64,000 nucleotides of DNA from Thermosipho melanesiensis BI429 (lineage in GTDB: Bacteria > Thermotogota > Thermotogae > Thermotogales > Fervidobacteriaceae), in contig NC_009616.1 in NCBI RefSeq assembly GCF_000016905.1, positions 1,240,001-1,304,000 of the forward strand, given 5' to 3'. The first letter of the stretch is position 1; the number at the start of each line of letters is the position of its first letter. The notes below the pieces were generated by a model. It was given only the letters and a program-made list of their open reading frames with translations, made no database searches and was not told the origin of the DNA. The position numbers were made by a program, and so were the translations under genes. Below, piece by piece: positions 1 to 6,992 of the stretch.

Positions 1-551
1 TTTTTTATACTTCAGCTGTTTCATGGGGTTTTGATAAGAATCAAGATATAGATCTAAAAGAAGCTTTGTCTTTATATTTTGGAGAACAAGTTTCTGAAAT
101 ATTATTGGAAGTTGGTAATGCTTATAAATTACTTGAGTTTGAAGTTCCAAATTCTTCTATTTTTGCATTGGTTTTCATAAAGCCTGAATTTATAAATAAA
201 AAGTTTATTTCTAAGTTAAAGATAGAAGCTCTTGTAAAGACTAAAGATTATTTAGAAGAAAGATTATCAAAGATAAATATCTTGAATGATAATTTAATAA
301 AATATGAATTAAAAAATGCCATTGAATTTTCTATCTTAGCAATTGAAATACTTTTATCAGCAAGAAAATCAAAATTAGATAGCTTAGAAGGTATTTCGCC
401 GGTTGCAAGGGAAGAATTTTCAATAAGATTAGAAAAATTGATTAATGAATTTGAAAAAATTTGGCTTAAGAGAAACAAAATGGGAGGTTTAAGCTATAGC
501 ATAGAAAAGTTAAGAAAGATCCAAAATATTTTTAAGGAGTTAAAAAAATGA
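1..551 (+). CDS. C-terminal part of a glycoside hydrolase, probably family 20 (beta-N-acetylhexosaminidase-like)
   Basis: The reading frame is open from base 3 and ends at 551, so the gene starts before the window. The visible part begins with FYTSAVSWGFDKN and continues as an alpha-helical segment ending in an LKRNKMGGLSYS motif. A TS.WG turn followed by helices and a W..RN..GGL..S end resembles the tail of GH20-type hexosaminidases; this is family knowledge applied by eye. The catalytic Asp-Glu pair would lie upstream and is not visible. The stop overlaps the next start by 4 nt, so the two are probably translationally coupled. Confidence 0.5.
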   Translation, partial: FYTSAVSWGFDKNQDIDLKEALSLYFGEQVSEILLEVGNAYKLLEFEVPNSSIFALVFIKPEFINKKFISKLKIEALVKTKDYLEERLSKINILNDNLIKYELKNAIEFSILAIEILLSARKSKLDSLEGISPVAREEFSIRLEKLINEFEKIWLKRNKMGGLSYSIEKLRKIQNIFKELKK

Positions 552-1291
552 ATGTGAAAATTTTATGTAATGATGAGGCAAAAGATGGTTTTTACGAAGA
601 ACATGGTTTATCAATATTGGTAAACGATGAGATACTTTTTGATACAGGTGCAAGTGATGTTTTTATAAAAAATGCAAAAAAGATGAAAGTGGATCTTAGA
701 GGTATTAAAAAAATAGTCGTTTCCCATGGTCATTATGACCATGTAGGTGGTTTAAAGTATTTGATTGGAAAAGTTAATGCGCCAGTGTATATTCACAAAA
801 ATGCTGTTATTCCAAAGTACAGTGGTGATCGATTTGTTGGAAGTCCTTTTGAAATAGAAAATCTTAAATTAGAAAAGAAATTTATAAAGGGAAATATAAA
901 AATAGATAATCTTTATGTCATAAATAACGTTCCACTTGAAAAAAATACAATTGATAAAAAGTATAAAATAAATGGGGGACGTGATTTTTTTCATGATGAG
1001 ATAAATATAGTTATTGATAATATTCTTTTTACAGGGTGTGCTCATAGAGGAATTGAAAATATTTTGAAGGTCGCTTTAAAAACTCATGCTATAAAATATG
1101 TAATTGGAGGATTTCACCTTATAAATGCTTCTTTAGAGAGAATAAGAAATATTGTAGAAATTTTTGGAAAAAATAATTTGGTTGTTATTCCTTTACACTG
1201 CACAGGTGTCAAAGCAATATCCATAATGAAAAGTATCCTTAAAGAAAATTGCATAATTTTAAAGGCAGGTGATGAGTGGGATTTGTTATGA
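548..1291 (+). CDS. Metallo-beta-lactamase-fold hydrolase (archaeal dihydropteroate synthase-like / TM0207-like family)
   Basis: The 247-residue protein carries the zinc-binding HGHYDH motif (H60, H62, D64, H65) followed by GG. Later metal ligands are probably in GCAHRG, GGFHL and PLHCTG. This arrangement, with SHGHYDHVGG placed about 60 residues in, is typical of the MBL subgroup annotated as 7,8-dihydropterin-6-methyl-aminobenzene-5'-phosphate synthase; the true substrate in bacteria is uncertain. The start ATG overlaps the upstream stop, and the gene's own stop overlaps the PadR start. Confidence 0.75.
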   Translation: MNVKILCNDEAKDGFYEEHGLSILVNDEILFDTGASDVFIKNAKKMKVDLRGIKKIVVSHGHYDHVGGLKYLIGKVNAPVYIHKNAVIPKYSGDRFVGSPFEIENLKLEKKFIKGNIKIDNLYVINNVPLEKNTIDKKYKINGGRDFFHDEINIVIDNILFTGCAHRGIENILKVALKTHAIKYVIGGFHLINASLERIRNIVEIFGKNNLVVIPLHCTGVKAISIMKSILKENCIILKAGDEWDLL

Positions 1292-1650
1292 GTAAGAAAG
1301 GAGCTGGAAAATATAGAAAAAAATTTATCGAACCATTTGTATTGTTAATTATAGCGGAAAATCCGATGCATGGTTATGAAATTGCCAATAAGCTCTTTGA
1401 GTATGGAATTGAACTAACTGGTCTTGGGCAAATGGGGAATATTTATAGGATTCTTTCAAAATTGGAAAGTGAAGGATTTGTAATTTCTAAATGGGATAAT
1501 TCATCTCAAGGACCATCAAAGAAAATTTATTATATAACTAAAAAAGGAATTGAACAATTGCTGGTTAGTAAAGATGAATTTATCAATATAATATCTAAAT
1601 TAGAGACTTTTATTGAAAAAGTTTCCAAGTTTACTGAAAATGTTTATTGA
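1288..1650 (+). CDS. PadR-family transcriptional regulator
   Basis: This 120-residue protein has a winged-helix fold typical of PadR: FVLLIIAENPMHGYEIANKL followed by GNIYRILSKLESEGFV and a wing leading to YYITKKG. The ATG at 1288 overlaps the preceding TGA; an in-frame GTG at 1276 is possible but less likely. The family usually represses nearby genes in response to small ligands. AT-rich repeats (TTACATAC twice, 1729-1750) lie between this gene and the oxidoreductase at 1767, which may be its target. That link is inference. Confidence 0.85.
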   Translation: MSKKGAGKYRKKFIEPFVLLIIAENPMHGYEIANKLFEYGIELTGLGQMGNIYRILSKLESEGFVISKWDNSSQGPSKKIYYITKKGIEQLLVSKDEFINIISKLETFIEKVSKFTENVY

Positions 1651-1674
1651 CTTTTTCACAAGCAGTTGTATAAT
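1647..1674 (+). promoter_or_regulatory. Sigma-A promoter for the flavin oxidoreductase gene
   Basis: TTGACT (1647-1652), a 16-bp spacer and TATAAT (1669-1674) form a near-consensus promoter. The -35 box overlaps the PadR stop codon, so the downstream gene has its own transcription start. Confidence 0.75.
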
Positions 1675-1766
1675 TTAAATGTATATATATGTAAATTGTA
1701 TATAATATTGTGAAAAATATATCATTATGTTACATACATATTACATACTATTGGGGAGGGATTTTT

Positions 1767-3107
1767 ATGAAGAAGTACGATGTAATAATAATTGGTGGAA
1801 GTGCGGCAGGGATAGTTGCTGCAACAACGGGAAAGTGTTGTTATAAAGATAAAAGTTTTTTAATGATTAGAAAAGACAGGGATGCTTTAGTTCCGTGTGG
1901 GATTCCATATGTGTTTGGAGTATTGGGAACAACTCAGAAAAACATAATTCCTCTCGAAGCAATTACAAAATCTGGAGTTGAATTTTTAAATGACGAGGTA
2001 GTAAAGATTGACAGAGAATCTAAAATAGTTGTTACTAAACAAGGGGAACAATTTCAATATGAAAAGCTTATTTTGGCAACAGGTTCAAAACCTTTTGTTC
2101 CCAATATAAAAGGTAAAGAACTTAAAAATACGTTTGTTGTTCCTAAAAATAAAGAATATCTTGATAAGATGATTGAAGAGTTAAAGAGTTTGGATAAAAT
2201 AGTTGTTATTGGTGCAGGTTTTATAGGTGTTGAAGTTTCAGAACAGCTTGCAAAGGTTGGAAAAAATGTAACTATAGTGGAAATATTACCTCATATTTTA
2301 GGTAAGGCATTTGATAGTGAAATTGCAAAAATTGCACAAGAAGAATTGGAAAAATTGGGAATAAGGGTATATACAAATACCAAAGTTGTTGAAATAAAAG
2401 GCGATGAGAAGGTAAGAGAAGTATTGCTTGACAATGGAGAGCTATTGGAAAGTGATGCTGTTATTTTTGCAACAGGTTATGTTCCAAATACAGAGCTTGC
2501 AAAGGAGGCAGGTCTTGAATTGAACAAATATAATGCTATTCGTGTTGATAGTTATATGAGAACAAGTGATCCAGATATTTTTGCTATTGGGGACTGTGCG
2601 CAAAAAGTGGATTTTATTACTAGAAAAAGTGTACCAGTAATGCTTGCTTCTACTGCTACTTCCGAGGCAAGAATTGCGGCTATGAATTTATATAAACTTT
2701 CTACTGTAAGAAGTTTTTTGGGGACAATTGCAATTTTTTCGACCAAAATTGGAAATAGAGTGTTTGCATCTGCAGGTCTGACGGAAGAAGAGGCAAAAAA
2801 GAATAATTTTGATATAAAAGTTGGTTATTTTGAAGGAGTGGATAAACATCCTGGTTCGCTCCCAAACACAAATAAGCAAATAGTAAAATTAATAGTTTCT
2901 AAAGAATCTGATATAATTATTGGTGGAGAAGTTGTAGGAGGAGATTCAGCAGGGGAATTGATAAATGTTATTGGTATGGAAATACAAAATTCAGTAACAA
3001 TTACCGAACTTTTCATTTCACAGATAGGTACTCATCCGCTTTTAACGTCAGCTCCTACGGCTTATCCATTAATAAAAGCTGCGGAAAAGGTATTTATGTC
3101 AAAATAG
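1767..3107 (+). CDS. FAD/NAD(P)H-dependent disulfide oxidoreductase (CoA-disulfide reductase / NADH oxidase family)
   Basis: The 446-residue protein starts MKKYDVIIIGGSAAG, an FAD-binding GxxxxG fold, has a redox Cys44 in VPCGIPY, a second Rossmann motif VVIGAGFIGVE for NAD(P)H, an FAD motif IFAIGDCA and a C-terminal dimerisation domain ending near THPLLTSAPT. A single cysteine at about residue 44 is characteristic of CoA-disulfide reductases, NADH oxidases and polysulfide reductases. It probably handles oxygen or sulfur-derived stress in an anaerobe (inference). GGGGAGGG at 1753-1760 fixes the ATG at 1767 over the upstream in-frame start. It is transcribed alone and ends at a strong terminator. 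Confidence 0.85.
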   Translation: MKKYDVIIIGGSAAGIVAATTGKCCYKDKSFLMIRKDRDALVPCGIPYVFGVLGTTQKNIIPLEAITKSGVEFLNDEVVKIDRESKIVVTKQGEQFQYEKLILATGSKPFVPNIKGKELKNTFVVPKNKEYLDKMIEELKSLDKIVVIGAGFIGVEVSEQLAKVGKNVTIVEILPHILGKAFDSEIAKIAQEELEKLGIRVYTNTKVVEIKGDEKVREVLLDNGELLESDAVIFATGYVPNTELAKEAGLELNKYNAIRVDSYMRTSDPDIFAIGDCAQKVDFITRKSVPVMLASTATSEARIAAMNLYKLSTVRSFLGTIAIFSTKIGNRVFASAGLTEEEAKKNNFDIKVGYFEGVDKHPGSLPNTNKQIVKLIVSKESDIIIGGEVVGGDSAGELINVIGMEIQNSVTITELFISQIGTHPLLTSAPTAYPLIKAAEKVFMSK

Positions 3108-3156
3108 GAAGTTAATTTTTTCAATTAATTAAAAGTAAAACAATCGTTTTGTTTTA

Positions 3157-3185
3157 GTTCATCCCCAGTTGGGGATGAACTTTTT
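3157..3185 (+). terminator. Rho-independent terminator after the oxidoreductase gene
   Basis: A perfect 10-bp stem (GTTCATCCCC / GGGGATGAAC) with an AGTT loop is followed by five Ts. Confidence 0.9.
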
Positions 3186-3295
3186 AATAGGTTAGCCTTA
3201 ATATGGATTGTAAAAAGTTTTTTGTCAATAAGAGATGCATTATTGAATTCATAAGATTTGTTGTAACATATATTTAACTAAAATTACTACGAATA

Positions 3296-3304
3296 TGATA
3301 TAAT
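3296..3304 (+). promoter_or_regulatory. Extended -10 promoter element before cysE
   Basis: TGATATAAT gives TG, one base, then a perfect TATAAT. No good -35 box is seen at the usual distance. The same element precedes several other genes in the window. Confidence 0.55.
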
Positions 3305-3343
3305 CTAATTAGTGCAACCTAATTTGGAGGTGAGTTTTATGGG

Positions 3344-3910
3344 GTGCAAGGATTTGTAAAAGATTTTATAGTAACTATTAGGGCTATCAGAAAAGACAAA
3401 GAAGAACTTATGAAAAAAGATCCTTCCATTGAAAGAACATACCAGATATTCTTTCACACGGGTTTTCAACTTTTGATTTTGTACAGACTTTCCCACCTGT
3501 TTTATAGATATGAATTAAGATTTCTCTCATTTTTAATTCATTATATTTCAAAAATTTTGTATTCAGCGGATATTAGTCCAGCTGCAGTTATTGATCCAGG
3601 TGTTGTTATTGATCATGCAATTGGAGTTGTTATTGGTTCAACAACAACTGTGGGTAGTGGTACTTTGATTTATCATAATGTTACCCTTGGTGCAAGAAAC
3701 ATTCAAAAGGGGAAAAGACATCCTGATATTGGAAAAAATGTGTTAATAGGTTCTGGAGCGAAAATTTTAGGCCCTGTAAGAATTGGTGATAATGCTAGAA
3801 TAGGTGCAAATTCAGTAGTTTTAGATGATGTTCCAAATGGTGCAACATTTGTTGGGATACCTGCAAGGCAGGTTTTTGAAAATTTAGAAAAAATAGAATG
3901 GATTATATAA
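3344..3910 (+). CDS. cysE: Serine O-acetyltransferase
   Basis: This 188-residue enzyme makes O-acetylserine from serine and acetyl-CoA, the first step of cysteine synthesis. The N-terminal part is helical and the C-terminal half is a left-handed beta-helix of hexapeptide repeats (for example VIGSTTTVGSGTLIYHNVTLG, with the active-site His inside) ending in GIPARQV. The length matches the short EpsC-type. The GTG start at 3344 lies 12 nt after GGAGG; an ATG at 3339 is better spaced but opens a 6-codon out-of-frame ORF (see findings). cysK follows directly. Confidence 0.9.
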   Translation: MQGFVKDFIVTIRAIRKDKEELMKKDPSIERTYQIFFHTGFQLLILYRLSHLFYRYELRFLSFLIHYISKILYSADISPAAVIDPGVVIDHAIGVVIGSTTTVGSGTLIYHNVTLGARNIQKGKRHPDIGKNVLIGSGAKILGPVRIGDNARIGANSVVLDDVPNGATFVGIPARQVFENLEKIEWII

Positions 3911-3922
3911 AGGGGTGAAGAT

Positions 3923-4780
3923 ATGATAGGCAATACTCCAATGGTTTATATAGATGAATTGAGAATATTTGCAAAATTAGAAAAAAATAATCCAGGAGGT
4001 AGTGTAAAAGATAGAGCAGCATTTTTTATGCTAAAAGGTGCAATTAAAGATGGTATAAAGACGCGTAAAATAGTTGAACCTACAAGTGGTAATACTGGTA
4101 TAGCGTTAGCTTGGATAGGTAGAAAACTAGGTTTTGATGTTATTCTTACCATGCCAGATACTATGACAAAAGAGAGAATAGACATAATGAGATCTTTTGG
4201 TGCAGATGTGGTATTAACTCCTGGAGATAAGGGTATGAAAGGTGCAATTGAAAAAGCAAAAGAAATAGTTAATGAAAAAAATGCGTTTATGCCGAATCAA
4301 TTTTCAAATAAGTACAATATTTTGGCACATAAATTAACTACTGGTCCGGAGGTTTTGGAGCAGATGAGATTTGATGTAGATGTCTTTGTTGCAGGTGTGG
4401 GAACAGGTGGAACTATCACTGGAGTGGGAAATGTTTTAAAAAGTATTTTAGGTGAAAGAGTAAAGATAGTTGCAGTTGAACCGGAAAATTCGCCTGTGTT
4501 ATCTGGTGGAAATCCAGGTAAGCATAAAATTCAGGGAATTGGTGCAGGATTTATACCGAAGATTTTAGATTTGGATGTTATAGATGAAATTGTAAAGGTA
4601 TCCGATGAGGAAGTTTTAAAAATGTTTGTGTATTTAAATAGGAAGTTAGGTTTAAATGTTGGAATTTCATCTGCAGCCAATGCATTAGTTGCAGCAAGAT
4701 TTGCAAATTTTGGTAAGGTGGTAACTATCTTTCCTGATGATGTTAGTAAGTATATTTCAGTTTTAAATGTTTTGAATTAA
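3923..4780 (+). CDS. cysK: Cysteine synthase (O-acetylserine sulfhydrylase)
   Basis: A PLP enzyme of 285 residues that converts O-acetylserine and sulfide to cysteine. The PLP lysine is K29 in NNPGGSVKDRA, the substrate loop is PTSGNTG, and the phosphate loop is GVGTGGTITG. It is slightly shorter than the usual 300-310 residues. The ATG at 3923 follows AAAGGGGTGAAG, 12 nt after cysE, so the two pathway steps are encoded together. Confidence 0.93.
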   Translation: MIGNTPMVYIDELRIFAKLEKNNPGGSVKDRAAFFMLKGAIKDGIKTRKIVEPTSGNTGIALAWIGRKLGFDVILTMPDTMTKERIDIMRSFGADVVLTPGDKGMKGAIEKAKEIVNEKNAFMPNQFSNKYNILAHKLTTGPEVLEQMRFDVDVFVAGVGTGGTITGVGNVLKSILGERVKIVAVEPENSPVLSGGNPGKHKIQGIGAGFIPKILDLDVIDEIVKVSDEEVLKMFVYLNRKLGLNVGISSAANALVAARFANFGKVVTIFPDDVSKYISVLNVLN

Positions 4781-4802
4781 CTGATTTGTAACTTTTATAG
4801 TA

Positions 4803-4832
4803 TTGACTGTTTGTTTTTTTACGTGATATACT
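4803..4832 (+). promoter_or_regulatory. Promoter of the purine operon
   Basis: TTGACT (4803-4808), an 18-bp spacer and TATACT (4827-4832) predict a transcript start near 4838-4840, only a few bases before the PyrR-type hairpin. Confidence 0.8.
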
Positions 4833-4842
4833 TAAAGTGTAC

Positions 4843-4875
4843 CCTTTAATTTGGTCCAGAGAGGCCAAAAAGGAG
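4843..4875 (+). promoter_or_regulatory. PyrR-binding-type RNA hairpin sequestering the leader ORF ribosome site
   Basis: The RNA contains GGUCCAGAGAGGCC, which fits the PyrR binding-loop consensus ARUCCNGNGAGGYU. The upper stem is UUUGGUC (4850-4856) with GGCCAAA (4863-4869) around a CAGAGA loop. A lower stem CCUUU (4843-4847) can pair with AAAGG (4869-4873), burying the AAGGAG ribosome site at 4870-4875. The layout at the very 5' end of the message matches known pyr leaders, but the genes downstream are purine genes. Identity as a PyrR site is by sequence and structure only. Confidence 0.75.
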
Positions 4876-4883
4876 TGAAAGAT

Positions 4884-4973
4884 ATGAGTTATACATTTGG
4901 TTTATGTGTATTAAAAAATATGAATATTAATAAAGCTCCTACCTTTTTCATGGTAGGAGCTTTTTGCTTTTAA
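4884..4973 (+). CDS. 29-residue leader peptide of the purine operon
   Basis: ATG at 4884 follows AAGGAG by 8 nt. The peptide starts MSYTFGLCVLKNMN, ends VGAFCF, and runs to TAA at 4971-4973. It reads through the entire terminator hairpin (4932-4963), so a translating ribosome would melt it. No run of a regulatory amino acid is evident, which suggests that translation itself, and not stalling on a particular codon, is the signal (inference). Confidence 0.6.
   Translation: MSYTFGLCVLKNMNINKAPTFFMVGAFCF
4932..4970 (+). terminator. Attenuator terminator of the purine operon leader
   Basis: A perfect 12-bp stem (AAAGCTCCTACC / GGTAGGAGCTTT, 4932-4943 with 4952-4963) with an 8-nt loop is followed by a T-rich tail. 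It lies between the promoter and purE, inside the leader peptide reading frame. Confidence 0.9.
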
Positions 4974-4986
4974 GGGGGTGTGAATT

Positions 4987-5439
4987 TTGATTGCTGTTAT
5001 TGCGGGGAGCAAGAGTGATTCTCCTGTGGTTGATAAGGTAGTGTCCGTTTTAGAAAATTTTGGAGTGAGCTATAGGATAAAGTATTTATCTGCTCACAGA
5101 ACACCTAAACTTTTAGAGGAGTTTATTGACGAGTGTGAAAAAGGTGGGGTAAAGGTTTATATTGCAGTTGCAGGTGGTGCGGCCCATTTACCAGGAGTTG
5201 TTGCTTCAAAAACCGTAAAGCCTGTTATAGGTGTTCCAGTAAAGTCCGAAGATTTAGGGGGGTTAGATTCTTTACTTTCAATTGTTCAAATGCCCAATGA
5301 TATACCAGTGGCAACAGTGGGGATTAACAGGGGGAAAAATGCGGCAATTTTAGCTATTGAAATGCTAGCTTTGGATAACAAAGAACTTTCAAAAAAGTTA
5401 AAAGAATTCCGCTCAAAGCTTGTGGGGAAGTATCTTTAA
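4987..5439 (+). CDS. purE: N5-carboxyaminoimidazole ribonucleotide mutase, PurE
   Basis: This 150-residue protein has the class I PurE motifs GSKSD near the N terminus and SAHRTP with the catalytic His37, then GGAAHLPGVVAS and GVPVKS. It converts N5-CAIR to CAIR in de novo purine synthesis. The start is TTG at 4987 after AAGGGGGTGTG. No purK lies beside it, so the N5-CAIR synthetase must be encoded elsewhere or another route is used. First gene of purE-C-S-Q-L. Confidence 0.93.
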   Translation: MIAVIAGSKSDSPVVDKVVSVLENFGVSYRIKYLSAHRTPKLLEEFIDECEKGGVKVYIAVAGGAAHLPGVVASKTVKPVIGVPVKSEDLGGLDSLLSIVQMPNDIPVATVGINRGKNAAILAIEMLALDNKELSKKLKEFRSKLVGKYL

Positions 5440-5452
5440 GGGGGAAGAGTAT

Positions 5453-6139
5453 ATGGAGGGAAAAACAAAAATTGTAGACAGATTTGATGATTATGTTATT
5501 TTAAATTTTAAAGATGATATTACAGCTGGTGATGGGGAGAAGCATAATGTATTATCTGGAAAAGGTGAAATATGTGCTGAGATTACGGCTATAACTATGA
5601 AATATTTAAACTCAAGGGGGATATATACACAATTTTTAGATTTTGAAAGACCTAACAAAATAAAGGCGGTTTCTTTAGAAATGTTTCCGTTGGAAGTGGT
5701 TGTTAGGTTAAAAAAAGCAGGTTCGTTTATTAGAAGATATGGTGGCGAAGAAGGAGAAGAATTTAAAGAACCACTTGTTGAGTTTTTCATAAAGGATGAT
5801 GAAAAACATGATCCAATGGTTTGTAAGAATCATTTAGTGCTTTTTGGAATTTGTTCAGAAAAACAAGTAGATGAAATGATTGACGCTGCAAAGAAAACAG
5901 CGTCAGAATTAAAGAAATTTTTTGGGAACTTAGGATTTGATTTATGGGATATGAAATTTGAGTACGGTGTTGACAAAGATGGTAAAATTTGTTTGGGAGA
6001 TGAGATTTCTCCAGATACATTAAGGCTTAGAAAGACAGCAGAAATATTTGATAAGGATGTTTATAGAAAAGATTTGGGGGATCCTCTTGAAAAATATAGG
6101 GAGGTTTTAGAAGCATGCAGAAGTTTAAATTTGTTGTAG
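5453..6139 (+). CDS. purC: SAICAR synthase, PurC
   Basis: The enzyme joins CAIR and aspartate using ATP. Motifs are MEGKTK at the start, LSGKGEI, a RRYGGEEGEEF-type loop, and SPDTLRL near the C terminus, in the usual compact length of 228 residues. The ATG at 5453 follows AAGGGGGAAGAG; an earlier in-frame TTG inside purE is unlikely. The 3' end overlaps purS by 25 nt. Confidence 0.93.
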   Translation: MEGKTKIVDRFDDYVILNFKDDITAGDGEKHNVLSGKGEICAEITAITMKYLNSRGIYTQFLDFERPNKIKAVSLEMFPLEVVVRLKKAGSFIRRYGGEEGEEFKEPLVEFFIKDDEKHDPMVCKNHLVLFGICSEKQVDEMIDAAKKTASELKKFFGNLGFDLWDMKFEYGVDKDGKICLGDEISPDTLRLRKTAEIFDKDVYRKDLGDPLEKYREVLEACRSLNLL

Positions 6140-6363
6140 ATATTCAATACAAAAGTAACGTAAGGGATCCAAGAGGAGAGACTATAGCAAGGGTACTAAG
6201 GGAAGAAAATGATATTCCAGTGGAAAGTATTAGAATAGGGAAGTCTATTCATGGTGAAATATTGGCAAATGATAAAGCTGAAGCAGAAAGAAAGGTTGTT
6301 GAAGCATGTGAAAAGTTGTTGGTAAATCCCGTTACAGAAGAATATGAGGTGAAGATAGAATGA
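6115..6363 (+). CDS. purS: FGAM synthase small subunit, PurS
   Basis: An 82-residue protein with the PurS pattern of a ferredoxin-like fold: VDIQYKSNVRDPRGETI, then ESIRIGKSIHGEI. It bridges PurQ and PurL in the three-part formylglycinamidine synthase. It starts inside the purC end with GGAGG about 14 nt upstream, and its TGA overlaps the purQ ATG. Confidence 0.93.
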   Translation: MQKFKFVVDIQYKSNVRDPRGETIARVLREENDIPVESIRIGKSIHGEILANDKAEAERKVVEACEKLLVNPVTEEYEVKIE

Positions 6364-6992
6364 GAGCAGGGGTGATTGTTTATCCTGGTTCAAATTGTGA
6401 CAGAGATGCATATTATGCGCTGGAATTGGCAGGATTTAAAACATATTATATAACAACAAGGGATAATTTAGATTCTTTTGATTTGATAATATTACCTGGT
6501 GGTTTTTCTTATGGAGATTACTTAAGACCAGGTGCGGTGTCTGCTAGAGAATCACTTGCTGTCAAAGAATTTGCAGAAAATGGTGGAATGGTAATAGGGA
6601 TTTGTAATGGTTTTCAGATATTGGTTGAAATGGGATTGTTATCTGGTGCTCTTTTACAAAACGATTCTGGAAAGTTTATTTGTAAGTTTGTTGAACTTGA
6701 GATAGTGGATAATACAACTCCTTTTACTATGTTATACAAAAAAGGTGAAAAAATAAGGCTTCCTGTAGCACATGGATTTGGTAGATATGTATCTGTTGGT
6801 AATCCAAATGTGGTTTTTAAGTACAAAGAAAATATTAACGGGTCCGATGATTTTATTGCAGGTATATACAATGGAAATGTTTTAGGAATGATGCCTCATC
6901 CTGAAAGAGCAGTAGATGAGTTTTTGGGAAGTGTTGACGGATTAAAACTTTTTAAGTCAGTTTTTGAGTATATTAGAGGTGGTAATAGATGA
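6360..6992 (+). CDS. purQ: FGAM synthase glutaminase subunit, PurQ
   Basis: Class I glutamine amidotransferase of 210 residues. The nucleophile Cys82 lies in GICNGFQ and the His-Glu pair in MMPHPERA. It supplies ammonia to PurL through the PurS-containing complex. Both ends overlap neighbours by ATGA, indicating coupled translation of the subunits. Confidence 0.93.
   Translation: MRAGVIVYPGSNCDRDAYYALELAGFKTYYITTRDNLDSFDLIILPGGFSYGDYLRPGAVSARESLAVKEFAENGGMVIGICNGFQILVEMGLLSGALLQNDSGKFICKFVELEIVDNTTPFTMLYKKGEKIRLPVAHGFGRYVSVGNPNVVFKYKENINGSDDFIAGIYNGNVLGMMPHPERAVDEFLGSVDGLKLFKSVFEYIRGGNR

Noticed and set aside
4838-4980. Purine or guanine riboswitch before purE
   Set aside because: The leader is too short, and neither the conserved loops of purine riboswitches nor other known aptamer cores are visible; the PyrR-type hairpin accounts for the sequence.
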